NCBI GenBank assembly: GCA_009733775.1
Contig: WOGZ01000250.1
Location: 1 to 49,814 of the forward strand
Origin: Alectoria sarmentosa
Lineage: Eukaryota > Ascomycota > Lecanoromycetes > Lecanorales > Parmeliaceae
Reading direction: 5' to 3'
Length of the DNA: 49,814 bases
A program made the position numbers and the translations under genes. The notes below the pieces were generated by a model, which ran no database searches, was not told the DNA's origin, and was given only the letters and a program-made list of their open reading frames with translations. How positions within the stretch are numbered: the first letter of the stretch is position 1; the number at the start of each line of letters is the position of its first letter. Below, in pieces: positions 34,067 to 47,617 of the stretch.

Positions 34067-34483
34067 ATGGGTGTCCCGTTCGAAGCTCTTCTTCCTTATG
34101 CGATCATGCTTGGCGTACGAACCTCCCCACCCACCCCTCAACACGACACAGGCACTGACACATTGCACAGATGTTCGGCATCACAGGAGCGGGCCTTTCC
34201 AAGATCAGACACATGCAGAATGGAGGCAAGAGAGCTCGGCACTCGATAGATCAATGGGACAGGCAGAGTGCGCCTACCTGTGTGGGCGACATGGGATCTT
34301 GCTTACACAGTTGGCAGTGATGGATCGGGACAGGAGACTGACAGGATATCTACGAGGGCAAACGGATAAGGTGACGGCGCCTCCAGGTTTCGAGCTGAAC
34401 AATCCCTGGCGGGTAAGCATCCTTCTCCCTACAGAAGCCACGCACTCGCTCACAGCAGACAGACGGAGAAGCGCATATACTAG
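34067..34483 (+). CDS. NDUFA1: NADH:ubiquinone oxidoreductase subunit NDUFA1 (MWFE-type)
   Basis: Accessory membrane subunit of mitochondrial complex I. Four exons (34067-34114, 34171-34267, 34318-34412, 34463-34483) give 261 nt and 86 aa. The protein begins MGVPFEALLPYAIMLGMFGI with one hydrophobic helix. It continues with KIRHMQNGGKRARHSIDQWD and RDRRLTGYLRGQTDK, and ends with PPGFELNNPWRTEKRIY. Size and motifs match fungal NDUFA1 homologues. The last exon is only 21 bases (TEKRIY plus stop) and is easy to miss. Expression probably depends on respiratory demand. The gene faces away from SAS3. Confidence 0.92.
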
Positions 34484-34530
34484 GTCATGACCCATAGCAT
34501 ACATTACGATCATATCCTCCTTCTACTCTT

Positions 34531-34740
34531 TCAGCCTTTGATAGCAGTCACCATTCTTCCGGATCCCCTTCTTAGCTCCTCGGCCAACCGCAACCCAAAT
34601 ACATCTTCCACCGCCTCCACCCTCTCCTCTTCCGTCTTACACCTTCTCAAAGTCTCCGTCTTCCCATTAGCCCTCCTCTTGACATCGCTCTCATTCAAGA
34701 GCAACGTTCCCACCACTTCATCACGAGGCGCAAAAGACAA
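34531..34740 (-). other. Unassigned coding-like segment, no start codon
   Basis: The minus strand reads APRDEVVGTLLLNESDVKRR then a charged, helix-prone stretch, and ends at a TGA at 34531. Composition looks protein-like, but the frame has a stop about ten codons upstream of 34740 and no ATG before the motif. It would have to be a 3' exon of a gene whose 5' part I cannot find. It lies tail-to-tail with NDUFA1, 48 bases away. It may be chance. Confidence 0.25.
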
Positions 34741-35603
34741 AGTAGCAAAAATCGTGCATAGAAAACCTCAATTTTTAAGGGCTCCCGTCTCTTCGTTTCT
34801 GCATGCTTTGGTGGCTATCGCCCCAACTAAGCTAACTATTAATATGGAATCCGGGAAACTTTGGATCTTCGCCGGGGTGATCTCCCCCTCTCTGCATGAC
34901 TTTCTCACTCGATCCTCTCATGTCCTCTCCGCCCTTCGAGGTTGGGCTAGGGCAGACCCACCACTTACATTCTCAAACAAAACGGAGTAAAGTAAAAGCT
35001 TGATGGCAACTACGCAAGATTTGCCACATCCTATGCAGCTGCCGCCAGTGCAGCGACTTTGCTTGTGCGTGTCATGGATATCTTGTCCGCGATGGAGAAA
35101 TAGTCGCAGATTTGATTCTCAACAGGAAAATCGCCTTCCGAGGTAAAGAGGTTCAAAAGTTCAACTTGTCGCCCCTCGCACCTGGCTCCTCGACAGGTTT
35201 TTGCCCCTCGGTAGAGAGATATTGCAAAGGGGTTGATGAGTGCAATGAAATCGAGTATGGTTGATGACTGTGTGGATTATAGATGGTAGAAAGACCGTCC
35301 CGGTGCCACTGGTGTGATAAAATCAAATATGAAATAAGAGGTTCACCCTCAGACGAATGGGCTCTTTTGTGAAACAGCGAGTCCAGAGCTAGGTCGAAAG
35401 CCTTTTCGTGTCTCAAGGTTAGGAACATGGGGCCATGATGACTGCCAATATTCTGGCACCCTGCCGGATGCCTGAGGGCCAAGTGTCACCGGCCTGGTCC
35501 TGGAATTAAAAGAATGGAACAAGACGAAAAGTGCTGCAACAGATACCCGCCCTTTAATTCAAGTATTTACACAAGATATGCAGCATATCATATTCTTCTG
35601 CAC
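34741..35603. other. Intergenic spacer
   Basis: No additional gene was recognised. It includes the 3' flank of the DUF3429 gene that ends at 35604. Confidence 0.35.
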
Positions 35604-36785
35604 TTACTCCTCCTCATCATCTCCGCCCTCATCGTCTTCCTCCTCGTCCTCCGCAGCGATTCTTGCTCTCTTCTCCCTCTCTTCAGCCTCCATGGCATCC
35701 AATTGCATATCTCTGAGGGCCTTGACCCTATCAGCTGGGCTAGGGAGCTTGTTGATCTGGTCTGCGATCTGTCCCCTACCAATCAAGCTGGCCACAATAC
35801 TAGCGCCTACGATGAACGTAAGCACGAAGCGGTAGGTCGAGTACCAATGTGGTGCCCATCCTCTAACCACAGCCCTTGCGTCTGCGAAGTACAAGAACGT
35901 GAAAGCGCAGAATTGGGAGATCAGAGCGTATTCGATGGGTAGTAGGATGGTAGGCCATGCAACCGCTGGCGCAATGACTCCGTAGGCATAACGTGGGTAG
36001 CCATGCACACCGCCGTATTTGGCCCACTCTAAACCCCAATGGATGGCCCCCAAGAAAGAAAGAATCTTTGCATGTCAGCGCGTAATACGAATGCGGGATG
36101 AAGTACTGAGAACTTACCACTGCGCCATAACCGACCTGCAATGGCTCGATAATATGTAGAAGTTGCTCGGCAACATGTGGAGAAAACAGGAAGCCCGAGC
36201 CGGTTTCAGAGGCGTGATTGATATCAAAGGCAAGATAAACGGTCGAGAGCGAGGTAGCAAGGTAGGGAAGCACGCCTGCCATTCCGATGACGAGAGCCTC
36301 TCTGGGGACCTCATTCAGAGCAAAGGTATCCTTTATCGTTTTCTACAACCCCATTATCAGTGCGTTGCCAAGCTAAGCCAATAGAAGAAACCCACAAAAT
36401 CAGCCTTGACACCAGCTAGCATATCCTCGTCTTTCTCCTCCGACTCTTCGATCCCCTTCTCCCCAAAAACCTGATGAAGAGTGGACGAGGCCGACACCTC
36501 CTCCGGATGCGGTTCTATCTTCTGGTGTTCCACTACCTCCTCATGCTTTTTGTCGATTTTGTCGAAAGGGTTCCCCGGATGGGTAGCGTATCGCTGGAGT
36601 GATGTGCTGAAAGGCTTGTGGGGTACCAATGCTAATGGTACTCGAATCTGGGCACCGACGAAGCCAGGGGCTTGATTTCGTAGAATGGATGCGTGTGCGA
36701 AGTTCGAGGTGGTGCGGGCGCTGTTTGACGATACAGAACGGAGGGACGCCCGGGAAAGGGAGGCAGCCACCTCATGTCGAAGCAT
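35604..36785 (-). CDS. DUF3429 mitochondrial inner-membrane protein
   Basis: Predicted mitochondrial integral membrane protein of the DUF3429 (TMEM69-like) family. Three exons (36785-36396, 36342-36118, 36065-35604) give 358 aa. The N-terminus is Ser/Arg/Ala-rich with almost no acidic residues (LRHEVAASLSRASLRSVSSN), a typical import presequence. The DUF3429 core starts at LNEVPREALVIGMAGVLPYL. It has about five hydrophobic helices and the family motif FLGAIHWGLEWAKYGG, then RYAYGVIAPAVAWPTILLPI. The C-terminal tail is charged and ends in an acidic run (EDEEEDDEGGDDEEE). Function is not established. It shares a divergent 5' region with VPS13, which may be chance or mark a link in mitochondrial membrane biology. 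Confidence 0.87.
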
Positions 36786-37446
36786 CGTGCCAACTAAGCT
36801 CAGCCGATTTAGATATAGCTCCTACGGCTCAATGGGCTTGATAGTGCCTCCCAATGGATCGTCGAGGTGTTGGAGGTGGTGGGCACAGTGAGCGTGGCAG
36901 ATGTTGCAGCGCAGCTCCTCAAGATCGCCGAAGCTCAGCGCCAAGCATATACTTACATAAGCAGTACGTCACATGCATCGTCATGGGTTGTTTACCTGTT
37001 GAACGACACTTGGTGTGGAAATTTACAGGTTTATCCACATTTGCAGCTCGAAAAGTGTTCTGAAGTTGTGCGTGAAATTGCTTTAGGAGACCCAAGGAAG
37101 TAGTGTGGGCAAGAAAATCGCAGCGCAGGTACAAATGCACGCGAATCTTTAGTGGAGGCCCAGATTCAGCGGATTGGACCGTGCATTTCCAGCAAACGAC
37201 CCCCAGCGCTTCTCTACAACAATCTTTCCAAACTAGCGACTCCCTTTCCATCACTTCAAAGGAAAGCTGAGCTGGCAGCAAGCATCGTGAGCATCACTGT
37301 CACCTTGCTTCGCGTCGTCCGCCATGACTTCGAAAAGCGACGACTAAACGTTTCGAAATCAACATACTCTCTTCAACCTCTCCGCGAGGCCTCCACACAA
37401 ATCCCACTATCTATCCCCGGCCAGGGTCAAGGTTTTTACCGCCATA
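36786..37446. promoter_or_regulatory. Divergent promoter region of the DUF3429 gene and VPS13
   Basis: A 661-base spacer between two starts on opposite strands. No ORF with a domain was found. The 5' leader of VPS13 on the plus strand is pyrimidine-rich in places. Confidence 0.5.
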
Positions 37447-40400
37447 ATGCTCGAAGGTCTTGTTGCAGGCCTGCTCAACAGGTTCTTGGGCATGTATGTC
37501 AAGAATTTCGATGCCAAACAGCTTAACGTTGGGATATGGAATGGCGACGTCAAATTACGGAACCTCGAGCTGCGGCGAGAAGCTCTGGATCAGCTCAAAT
37601 TACCCGTCAATGTCGTCGAAGGTCATCTGGGCCAGCTAACCATGACGATACCCTGGACAAATTTACGGGGCAAGCCAGTCCGAGTCCACATTGAGGATGT
37701 CTTCCTGCTCGCTGCTCCTAAAGAAGACGCAGAGTACAACGAAGAAGAGGAGGTGGAGAGGGCCAACGCCGTCAAGCTTGAGAAGTTGGAGAATGCGGAG
37801 CTTTTGAAAGCGAAGAATACTGAGGGTCAAAGTCAAGAGGAGCAACAGAAAAGTCAAAGCTTCACCGAGAGCGTCACTACCGCCATTGTCGACAATCTCC
37901 AAGTTAGCATCAAGAACATACACATCCGATACGAAGATTCCATCGCTGCTCCAGGCCATCCTTTTGCACTGGGGTTGACGCTACAAGAGTTTAGTGCAGT
38001 GAGCACAGACGGGAACTGGAGGCCCAGCTATGTACAGTCTACCTCTGGTACCACGAACAAACTGGCTGTTCTCAACGCACTGGCCTTTTATTGGAATACG
38101 GATGCAACACTATTTGGCACTGGCAACGGTCAAGAAGTGGGCGCCGAGGCACAAGGTGATGATCATGGGGGCATGATCGAGAAGTTCCGAAAACATACGG
38201 GCGAGGGCGAAAACCACCAGTACATGCTGAAGCCCGTCACAGGTCGCGCTGCAGTCGAGTTAGATAAGTCAGGCAAGGTCGACAAACCAAAGATTAAGGC
38301 GCGCCTACTGTTCAACGAGCTAGGCTTCGTACTAGACGATGATCAGTACCGAGATGCCTTGATGATGGTCGATCTCTTTCACTACTTCATTCGCCACCAA
38401 GAATACAAGAAACTTCAGCCCAAAAGTACGCCAAAGGAAGACCCCAAAGCGTGGCTCCGATTCGCGTTCCAAGCTGTCTACACCAAGATTCAAGAGCGAA
38501 ACAGACGGCGTTCGTGGGGATATATCAAGGAGCGCCGAGATGATCGTGTACGCTACATTGAGCTGTTCAAAAAGAAAAAGAAGGAAGAAAAGATGACCCC
38601 TGTCGACACAGAAGAGCTTACCAAGCTTGAAAAGAAGCTCAGCTACGAGGACCTCCGTTTCTGGCGCTCCCTTGCTCGTAATGAGCTTCGTAAAGAGAAT
38701 GCGGGTGTGAAGAAAGCTGCTCCAAAACAGAGCTGGACTCAATGGGCTTGGGGCAAGAAACCGGAAGACGACCACAAGGACGACGACTCAACCATGACTG
38801 AGGAGCAACGTAAAGAACTCTACAGCGCAATTGATTGGGACGAGAAAAAGGCGATCGCCGATAGCGTAGACCTTCCAAGAGAAAGCGTCAAACTTCAAGT
38901 CGAGTCTTCTCTCAAGACAGGCAGCTTCACACTCAAACGAGATCCTCATGGCAAAGCGACCGAAATCCTGAGCTTGATGTTCGATAACTTCCAAGCTAAA
39001 GCATTACAACGCCCAGACTCTTTCTTGGCTGATCTGAGTCTCGGAGGCTTGCGCATCAACGATGGAACAACGGAAGGCAGTCTGTTCCCCCAAATCGTCA
39101 ATTTCAAGGACTCTACAGCCGGAAGTGTCAAAAGTTCAATTGAAGATGTCGCTGCCGAGGATGCACAGCCAGACCTGCAGAAGGCTAAGGCGAAAGCAGC
39201 TGAGGAGGCCTTGTTCCGTCTAATATTCGAGCAAAATCCACTAGACGAAAGCGCAGATTCTGCGCTCACGATGAAACTTAAGAGCATCGAAGTCATCTAT
39301 AATCCCCGATTCATTGTGGAAGTAGCGAATTTCTTCAAACCACCGGAGAGGCACATGGAATCCATTGGAGCCCTGATGGAAACCGCAGGTGCAACGGTGG
39401 AGGGCATCAGACAGCAGACAAGGGCCGGTCTAGAGTTTGCACTCGAGGAGCACAAGACTCTGAACGCAAACCTTGATATTCAAGCTCCCTTGATCATCAT
39501 TCCCGAGAGCATCACTGAAGAAAGCGCTTTGTGCTTAATTCTTGATGCAGGACATGTCAGTCTCAACAGTGAGCTTGTGGACAAGGAGACCATGCGAGAC
39601 ATCCAGTCAAAACAGAAGAAGCAGTACAGCGACGAAGACTTTCAGCGACTAGAGGGTCTGATGTACGATAAATTCTTGCTGAAGCTCGATTCAACGCAGC
39701 TTCTCATCGGACCCGGTATCCAAGCCACTAAGGACCAACTGAATGCCAAAGATGATCCCAAGAATATGCACATTATCGATCGGATCAATATGGACTTCAC
39801 ACTCGAAACGTCTATCATTCCAAAAGCTACAGATCTGACGAAGACGAGGATATCAGGCCACCTGCCAATCCTACATGCCTCGATATCAGACAAAAAGTAC
39901 AAGAATTTGATGAAGCTGATCGACATTGCAATTCCCAAATTTGAGACCGACGAATCACTAGATGGTCGGACGAAGGCACCTACGGACAACAAAGTCTCCT
40001 CCACGGAGAAACCTAGAGCCGAGGCTGTCATGGGTAGAGAGCGATCCAAGTCAATGTCTGCAAACCGACACGAGCTCGAAGTTGAGGACGAGTCAGACGA
40101 GGAGAGCGACAAGAAATCTGCACTTATCTCAAAACAATCCGAAGGCGAGGAGATCAATCTTCACCAACGAAACTTCGAATTCAAGTTTACTGTAGATAAA
40201 TTACAGGGATCCTTGTATAGATCCGATCCAGAAGACCGCAAGCCAGATGAGCTGCTGGTGGAGCTTGTTGCGGAAAAGTTCCAACTCCAGTTCTACCTGA
40301 GGCCTTACGACATGGTCGCAGAAGTACTCTTGAAGTCATTGAACGTGGAGGACTACATTGATCAGGATCCCAGCCCTGAGTTCAAGAAGATCATCTCGAG

Positions 40401-43400
40401 CCAAGGATTTGGTGCTGAAGAGGAGAAAGATCTCTTCAATGTCAAATTCGTCAAGGTCAACAGTGACTCCCCAGAATTTGACTCTACGTATGAGAGCATT
40501 GCCACAAACTTGGACGTATCGATCTCAACGCTGAACTTAGTGGTAACTCGAAAAACGCTGCTAACGTTGTTGGACTTTGTCCTCACCACGTTTGCTGCTC
40601 CCGATGAGTCAACGCAGTCGCAAAAGGTTATCGAGGATACGGATGATTCGACTAAGAAAGCTCAAGGTTCTGCAACAGAGCAATCTTCGGGCTCAGACAA
40701 AATTCGCATCAAGATTGACCTAGAAAGTGTCGCCCTCATTCTGAACAACGATGGGATACGCTTGGCAACATTGACTTTGCATACAGCCGATGTTGGCCTG
40801 TTCTTGAGTGGCGGCTCGTTGCGTGTCGGAGCCAGACTAGGAAATCTGTCTTTGGTGGATGACATCAATCAGGGGGCTTCAGAAGATTCCCCTCTACGTC
40901 AGTTGGTGGCAATCGAAGGCAATGAGCTCGCCGACTTCAAGTATCAGACTTTCGATACAAAGGACGAAGATTACCCCGGCTACGATACCAAAATCTATCT
41001 CAGATCTGGTTCGATCAAAGTGAATTTCCTTGAAGAACCGTTTCGCAAGATCATCAACTTTCTTGTCAAATTCGGCAAAATGCAAGCGATTTTCAATGCC
41101 GCGAGAGAGGCCGCAGCCAATAGGGCAAGCCAAATGCAGGAGAGCACAAGCAAGATGCATTTCGACGTTCTGATAAAGACTCCAATTCTCGTTTTCCCCC
41201 GTGTTATGCAGGCAGACAAACCTCGCGACCTGCTGACAGCCTATCTTGGCGAGATCTATGCCAACAACGCATTCGTGACACTTGACAGTACGATTGAAGG
41301 AAACACGATATCTGCAGGCATCAGGAATGTGCGCTTGACTTCCGAGTTCCACTACAATAACCAGCAATCTGAGGAACTGGAAATGATCGATAAAGTAGAC
41401 CTTGACTTCAAGGTGACTTCCGCCGAGCACCAGAAAAGCTCAAAGCGCCCGGACATGGAAATTGAAGGCAAGATGTCTCCTATCAATTTGCGTGTCGCGC
41501 AAACGGAGCTGAAGTTCCTTATGGAGCTCTCAAAGACTGTCCCGGCTGCATTTGCTGCGGATCCTGACCAAGATGAAGAGAAAGTTATGGACGAGCTGCC
41601 CAAATCGACTGTTGAGCCGGCAAAGAAGATGACTGAGAGTGCTGTCGGTCAAGAAGAAAAGCCTTCACCACCTACCCACCAAGGGCCCGAGCTCGATGCG
41701 AGCCCCGACGATTGGACGAAGCTTGACTTTGTGTTTGACGCGCCTACAATTGCCCTGGAGCTCATTCTAGCCAAAGAAGGCGAGCCTGTTGGAGACATCG
41801 AAGCTGCAAGTCTGACTAAGTTCGCCTTGAATGACACCAAGGTCAAGTTACGCATGAAGACGGATGACTCAATAGAGTCCGAGCTTCTGATCAACTCCTT
41901 TACCATCACAGACAGCAGAAAGCACGAGACCAACAAGTTCCGTAAGATTATGTCATTGATCAACGATGACGTGAAGCAGCAATTCATGGCCAGTGTGACG
42001 ATATCTGGCGGTAACGATAGACACATGATTGCCATGCTAACTGTTGACAGTCCGCGGGTCATCATGGCCATAGACTATCTTCTGGCAGTGCAAGCTTTCG
42101 CCAACAGTGCATTTCCATCTGAAGAGAAGCTCGAGGTCGAGGACGCCTCGCAAGAAGCCCTGATGATCCATGACTCCGACAGTGGGGTCAGTACGCCCGT
42201 CGATGGTGAAGCCAAGGCATTGGAGGAAAAGCCTGAAGACGACCTCCCGGCACAGGCTATGGGTATGTCTTTCCGCGTCAACATTGTGGACGCGCAGGTC
42301 ATCTTGATTGCAAACCCTACAATCTCCAATTCTGAAGCCATTGTGCTTGGGACAAAACAAGTTCTCGTGTCTCAACAGAATGCCTCTACGCTCCAGGTCA
42401 CTAAAATTGGCATGTTCTTGTGCCGTATGGACAAGTTTGAAACTACCCGTCTACGGATTCTCGATGATTTCTCGATCACCATGTCGATGGACAGTCGCTC
42501 CCAAGGCAAAAACTCATCTTTGACGAGCATTTCAGTAGAGCTTGAGCCTCTGGTATTGCGACTATCTCTTCGCGACATCTTGCTTGCTCTGCAAATTGTT
42601 AACAAGGCATCCGAAATGGCCAACAATATAGGTGGCGCTGATAAGATAGAGGAGGACACGGAACCAGCCAAGATCAAGGAGATCACTCGGACGGCAGCAG
42701 CATCAACGAAGCGCAAGTCAATTGCTGGGAAGCCAACTTCCACTGTGGCGAAGAAGACATCCAAGTCTGTCGCAACTAAGAAACCCGTAGAGAAATCCGC
42801 AAAACCACCGCAAAGCTCGATAGTGATGAAACGTGAAGAGATGATCGCTACAGTTGATGGAATCCGAGTTATTCTTATTGGAGACCTTCACGAATTGCCC
42901 CTGCTCGACTGGAGCGTCAAGAAGTTCAACGTAGATGTGCGCGATTGGTCCGCCGCAATGACAGGGGATACCAGCTTTGACACATACATCAACGTCTACA
43001 ATTTTTCTAAGTCTGCCTGGGAACCGCTGATCGAACCGTGGAATCTAGGTTTTCATATGTCAAAGGAAACAAACCCGGAATGTCTTTCGGTCGAGGTCTA
43101 CTCGCACAAGATGATGGAGCTCACTGTGACGTCCGCAACCATCGCACTTGCCTCCAAGTCTGCTCAATTCTTGTCCACAGACGAGGATGTCCTCTCGAAG
43201 CCACGGGCATCAGATGCACCCTATAAGATTCGCAACTATACAGGATTCGATCTCAGTGTCTGGGCAGCTACGCACGAAGAAGACCAGGGCTCCGCTGCCA
43301 AGCTCAGCGATGGTGAGGAGTCGGGATGGCGGTTCGAAGATCCAACATCAATGCGTGAGAATCTATCACCAGAAGGCAACACCGGCATCGTGGGAATAAA

Positions 43401-46400
43401 GCTTGAAGGAAGCGGCTTTGATAGCGTCGAACGCATCGCCGTGAACCGCGAGGGCGAGACGCTGTACAATCTCAAGCCACGGAAAGACAAGGTTCTGCAT
43501 CGCTTGTTGGTCGAGGTCAAACTTGGCAGCGACAACGTCAAATACATCACTTTTCGGTCCCCCTTGGTCGTTGAGAACAACACCCAGATACCGGTGGAGA
43601 TTGGCGTTTTCAGCCCTGAAGAAGGGCATCTACTCAAAATCGAGAAGATTGCTCCAGGGGATGCTCGACCAGCTCCTATCGGTGCTGCCTTCATGCATTC
43701 GCTAGTTGTCCGACCTGACCAGGGCTTTGGCTATTCTTGGTCAGACGAACGCCTGTTTTGGAAGGACCTACTCAAGCGGCCCACCAGGACCATCACATGC
43801 AAAGGTGAGAGCAACGAGCAATCACCCCCATTCTATTTCCAGATGAATGCATCATACGACAAGAAGGATCCCATGACCAGCGTGTACCCTTACATGAGGA
43901 TCAAGCTTCATGCGCCGATCGAGCTTCAGAACCTACTACCATACGACTTCAAATACCGTATCTATGACAAGAATACGAAGAAAGACTGGACCAATTTCCT
44001 GAGGAAGGGAGGAGTCAGTCCAGTGCATGTGGTCGAACTATCTCATCTACTCTTACTCAGTGTTGACATGCAGGACACTGTCTTCAAGCAAAGCGAATTT
44101 GCTGTGATCAACTCAAACCAGCAGGAAGATTTCCGCCGTGAGAAGTCCCTGGCTGTAAAAGATCCTCAAGGTATCCAGCTCAATCTCAAGCTTCACTACT
44201 TCAACATGCCAGATAGCGGTGGTGCTTTCAAGGTCTCAGTGTACAGCCCATACCTGGTCCTCAATAAGACAGGTCTCGACATCAATATCCAAAGCAAGAC
44301 ACTGTTCTCATCAGCTAAGTCAGCGGCTGGTCAAGGCATGCGTATGGATTCGTATCGAGGGAGTCAAAAAGCTCTTCCTTACATGTTCTCGTATCCTAGC
44401 GAAGACCGTAAGAACCGTGCCAACATCAAAGTCGGCGAGTCTACTTGGAGCAAGCCTCAAAGTTTCGATGCTATCGGTAGTGCTTTTGATGCTGTTCTGC
44501 CATCTGCAAATGCTAAGTCAGAGCTGCATGTTGGTATCTCAGTGACAGAAGGCGAGGGGAAATATAATCTGACCAAAGTTGTGACTGTGGCGCCTCGTTT
44601 TGTTTTGAACAACAAATTGAAGGAAGAGGTCCACATTCGCGAACCTGGTTCCGGGTCTTCCAACGTGATGAAATTGAAGCACGGCGAGCGACTGCCACTC
44701 CACTTTTTGCGACAGGCGCCTGAAAAGCAGCTATGCTTATGCTTTCCAGGTGTGAACAATCAGTGGTCTTCACCTTTCAACATAGCAAACCTGGGAACCG
44801 TTCATGTGAAGCTTGCCAAAGCAGGGCAACGCCAACAGCTTATCCGCGTGGAAGTGATTATGGAAGCAGCTACGATTTTCCTTCACATAAGCATCGAAAC
44901 CAAACACTGGCCTTTCTCTATGCGCAACGAAAGCGACCTGGAATTTATGTTCTACCAAGCGAATCCTCACATTGAAGAAGACGAGGACGACAGAGGTTCA
45001 GGGTGGAAGCCAATACGATATCGTCTTCCAGCCAAGAGCATCATGCCATACGCCTGGGACTATCCTGCAGCCAAGTACTCAGAGCTAGTTATTACTTCCA
45101 ATGGCAAAGAAAGGCGCGTCAAGCTTGCTGAGATTGGCAACCTCGTTCCTTTGAAGATCCCTGGCGCGCAAGGCAAGCCTACAAGGATAATTGACCTCAA
45201 CATCGCGGCAGATGGTCCAACGCAGACACTGGTACTCTCCAACTACAAACCGTCCAAGAGCTTGTACAAGCAGAAGTCTGCAAAGGCTCACGAGTCACAG
45301 AGCAGTGTGAACACCGGATTCGAGGTCAAAGAAATGGAGTCCGAGATTACGTTCAAGGCTCAGCTTCGTCTTGCTGGTATCGGCATATCACTGGTCAACA
45401 CCAATTTGAAAGAGCTGCTTTACATGACTTTCCGCGAGATCGAAGTCAAGTATGGCGACTCGAAGCTCTATCAGACATTGAATTGGACTACCAAATGGAT
45501 CCAAATCGACAACCAGCTCTACGGTGGCATTTTCCCAATGTTGCTGTACCCCAGCGTGGTGCCAAAGACCGGCAAAGAGATGGAAGCACATCCGATCTTC
45601 CACACTATGATCACTCGCGTCAAGGACGACTCGTATGGTGTCCTTTATATCAAGTACTTCACCCTCCTTTTGCAACAAATGACCATAGAACTGGACGAGG
45701 ACTTCATTTTTACAATGCTGGACTTCGCCAAAGTCCCTGGTGCTTCCTGGTCCGAAGAAGCTGAAGGTAAGCTCTGTGACGAAAATCTAGACATACCTGA
45801 GCCCCAGCAAGAAGAGCAAGGCCAAGACATCTACTTCGAGTTTCTACATCTGCAGCCTATGCAGCTGGATTTGTCCTTTGTTCGGACAGAGCGCATCAAT
45901 GCCGAAGACACGCAGGCGTCATCGAACCCGTTGATGTTCTTTGTCAACATCATGACAATGTCCGTCGGTAATGTCAACGATGCCCCATTGAGATTCAATG
46001 CTCTAATGTTGGAGAATGCACGAATTTCTGTTCCAAACCTGATGACAAACGTGCAAAGCCATTACACTCAGGAGAGTATCCGGCAGATGCACATTATCCT
46101 CGGATCGGCAGACTTCTTAGGTAATCCGGTCGGCCTCTTCAACAATGTCAGCTCTGGAGTGGCCGACATCTTCTACGAACCATATCAAGGCTTGGTCATG
46201 ACTGACAGGCCGCAAGAGCTGGGTATTGGCATAGCAAAGGGAGCATCGAGCTTTGTGAAGAAGTCTGTCTTTGGATTTTCTGATAGTATGGCCAAATTCA
46301 CTGGCAGCATGTCAAAGGGCTTGGCTGCTGCCACACTCGACAAGGAGTACCAAGACCAGCGTCGCATGTCAAAGTCGAGGAACCGACCGAAGCATGCGCT

Positions 46401-47096
46401 TTACGGTGTCACATCTGGAGGGAACGCTTTCGCAAGCAGCATGGCAAGTGGCATCGGTGGTCTTGCACGGCATCCATTGCAAGGCGCTGAGAAAGAAGGC
46501 CTACAAGGATTTGTCAAAGGTGTTGGAAAGGGCTTCCTGGGTCTGGCTACTAAGCCAGCTATCGGGGCTTTCGACCTTGCCTCAAGTAAGTACCGTCTTC
46601 CCTATGCCTCTACGGGTTGATGCTAATTGCAATAAAAGATATGGCTGAAGGTGTCCGCAACACCACTACTGTCTTCGATCAAGAAGGCCTGGACCGCGTA
46701 CGCCTTACCCGCTTTATTGGCATGGATGGCATTGTACGTCCATATGCTCAGCGCGAAGCTTTAGGCCAATTCTGGCTGAAGACACTTGACGACGGCAAAT
46801 ATTTCCACGAAGACTACATCGCGCATCTCGAACTCCCAGGTAAAGACATGCTCGTCATGCTGACATACAACCGCATCATGCTGGTCAAGACGAAGAAGCT
46901 GAAGAGCGAGTGGGATATCAAATTGAATGATATCCAGACGATCAGCAAGGAGAGGACGGGGATGTCGGTGACCTTGAAGGGAGGAACCAACGGACCTTTC
47001 ATTCCTGTGTCAGAAGAGAGCAGTAGGAACTGGCTGTACAAGCAGATTGGAATTGCGGTGAATGCATTTAATGATAAGTATAATGCCAAGGGATGA
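37447..47096 (+). CDS. VPS13: VPS13-family bridge-like lipid transfer protein
   Basis: Large bridge protein that moves phospholipids at membrane contact sites (ER, mitochondria, vacuole, endosomes, prospore membrane). Two exons, 37447-46585 and 46639-47096, give 9597 nt and 3198 aa, close to other fungal VPS13. The N-terminal chorein domain starts MLEGLVAGLLNRFLGMYVKN and continues with IWNGDVKLRNLELRREAL. The second VPS13 segment has VSIKNIHIRYEDSIAAPGHP near residue 157. Repeating beta groove units fill the middle, broken by charged low-complexity linkers near residues 840-905 and 1745-1800. The VAB (SHR-BD) region begins at about 1924 with YKIRNYTGFDLSVWAATHEE. The C-terminal helical region includes FKKSVFGFSD-like and GLQGFVKGVGKGFLGL motifs, and the PH-like domain ends the protein (about 3100-3198). 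A single phase-1 intron near the 3' end separates DLAS from NMAEGVRNTT. Confidence 0.96.
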
Positions 47097-47617
47097 GGCC
47101 GGAGAAGATGTGACGATTGGTCGGCGGAACTCTAGCGTGCATTAATATTCCCCCGTCTTGAAGATTATTTGATGTGTCGTTACGCCTTGCATGTCTTTTG
47201 ATGAGCATAATGCACATACAACCATGTTACTAGCGATTCAACTAAGGTTATATATGTTCCAGTCATTCCTTGCCTTCGCCTAATGGTCTCCGACTCTCAA
47301 GTCTGTAGTCGGTCAACTCGGTCTGGACATGGTACAACGGCGTGTAATCCTACAAGACCAGAGCGCCGGTTCCATGTCCGTTTCTAGACTCTGTCCCCAT
47401 GTTCTTACTTGCCCATGACCTCAAAAGACCTTCCAGTAGCAGCTCCGGTCTCAATGACCAGAATTCCGTCTCAAAGGCTGAGAAAGAGTCCACTGTCGAC
47501 CTTTTCCGGACAGATGTCCATCACTGTCTCCTCCCAATGTTCCAGCATTTCCCCAACCCCTGCCGAAAGCATCCAGCGCAGCGAATTGCACTCGCCGTCC
47601 CCAGCACGCCCTCACCA
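47097..47617. other. Convergent 3' spacer
   Basis: The 3' ends of VPS13 and the 2H phosphoesterase gene face each other here. No separate gene is seen. Confidence 0.4.

Noticed and set aside
37663..46367. Many minus-strand frames of 60-180 codons inside VPS13
   Set aside because: They are shadow frames opposite a single continuous conserved gene, with no domains of their own.
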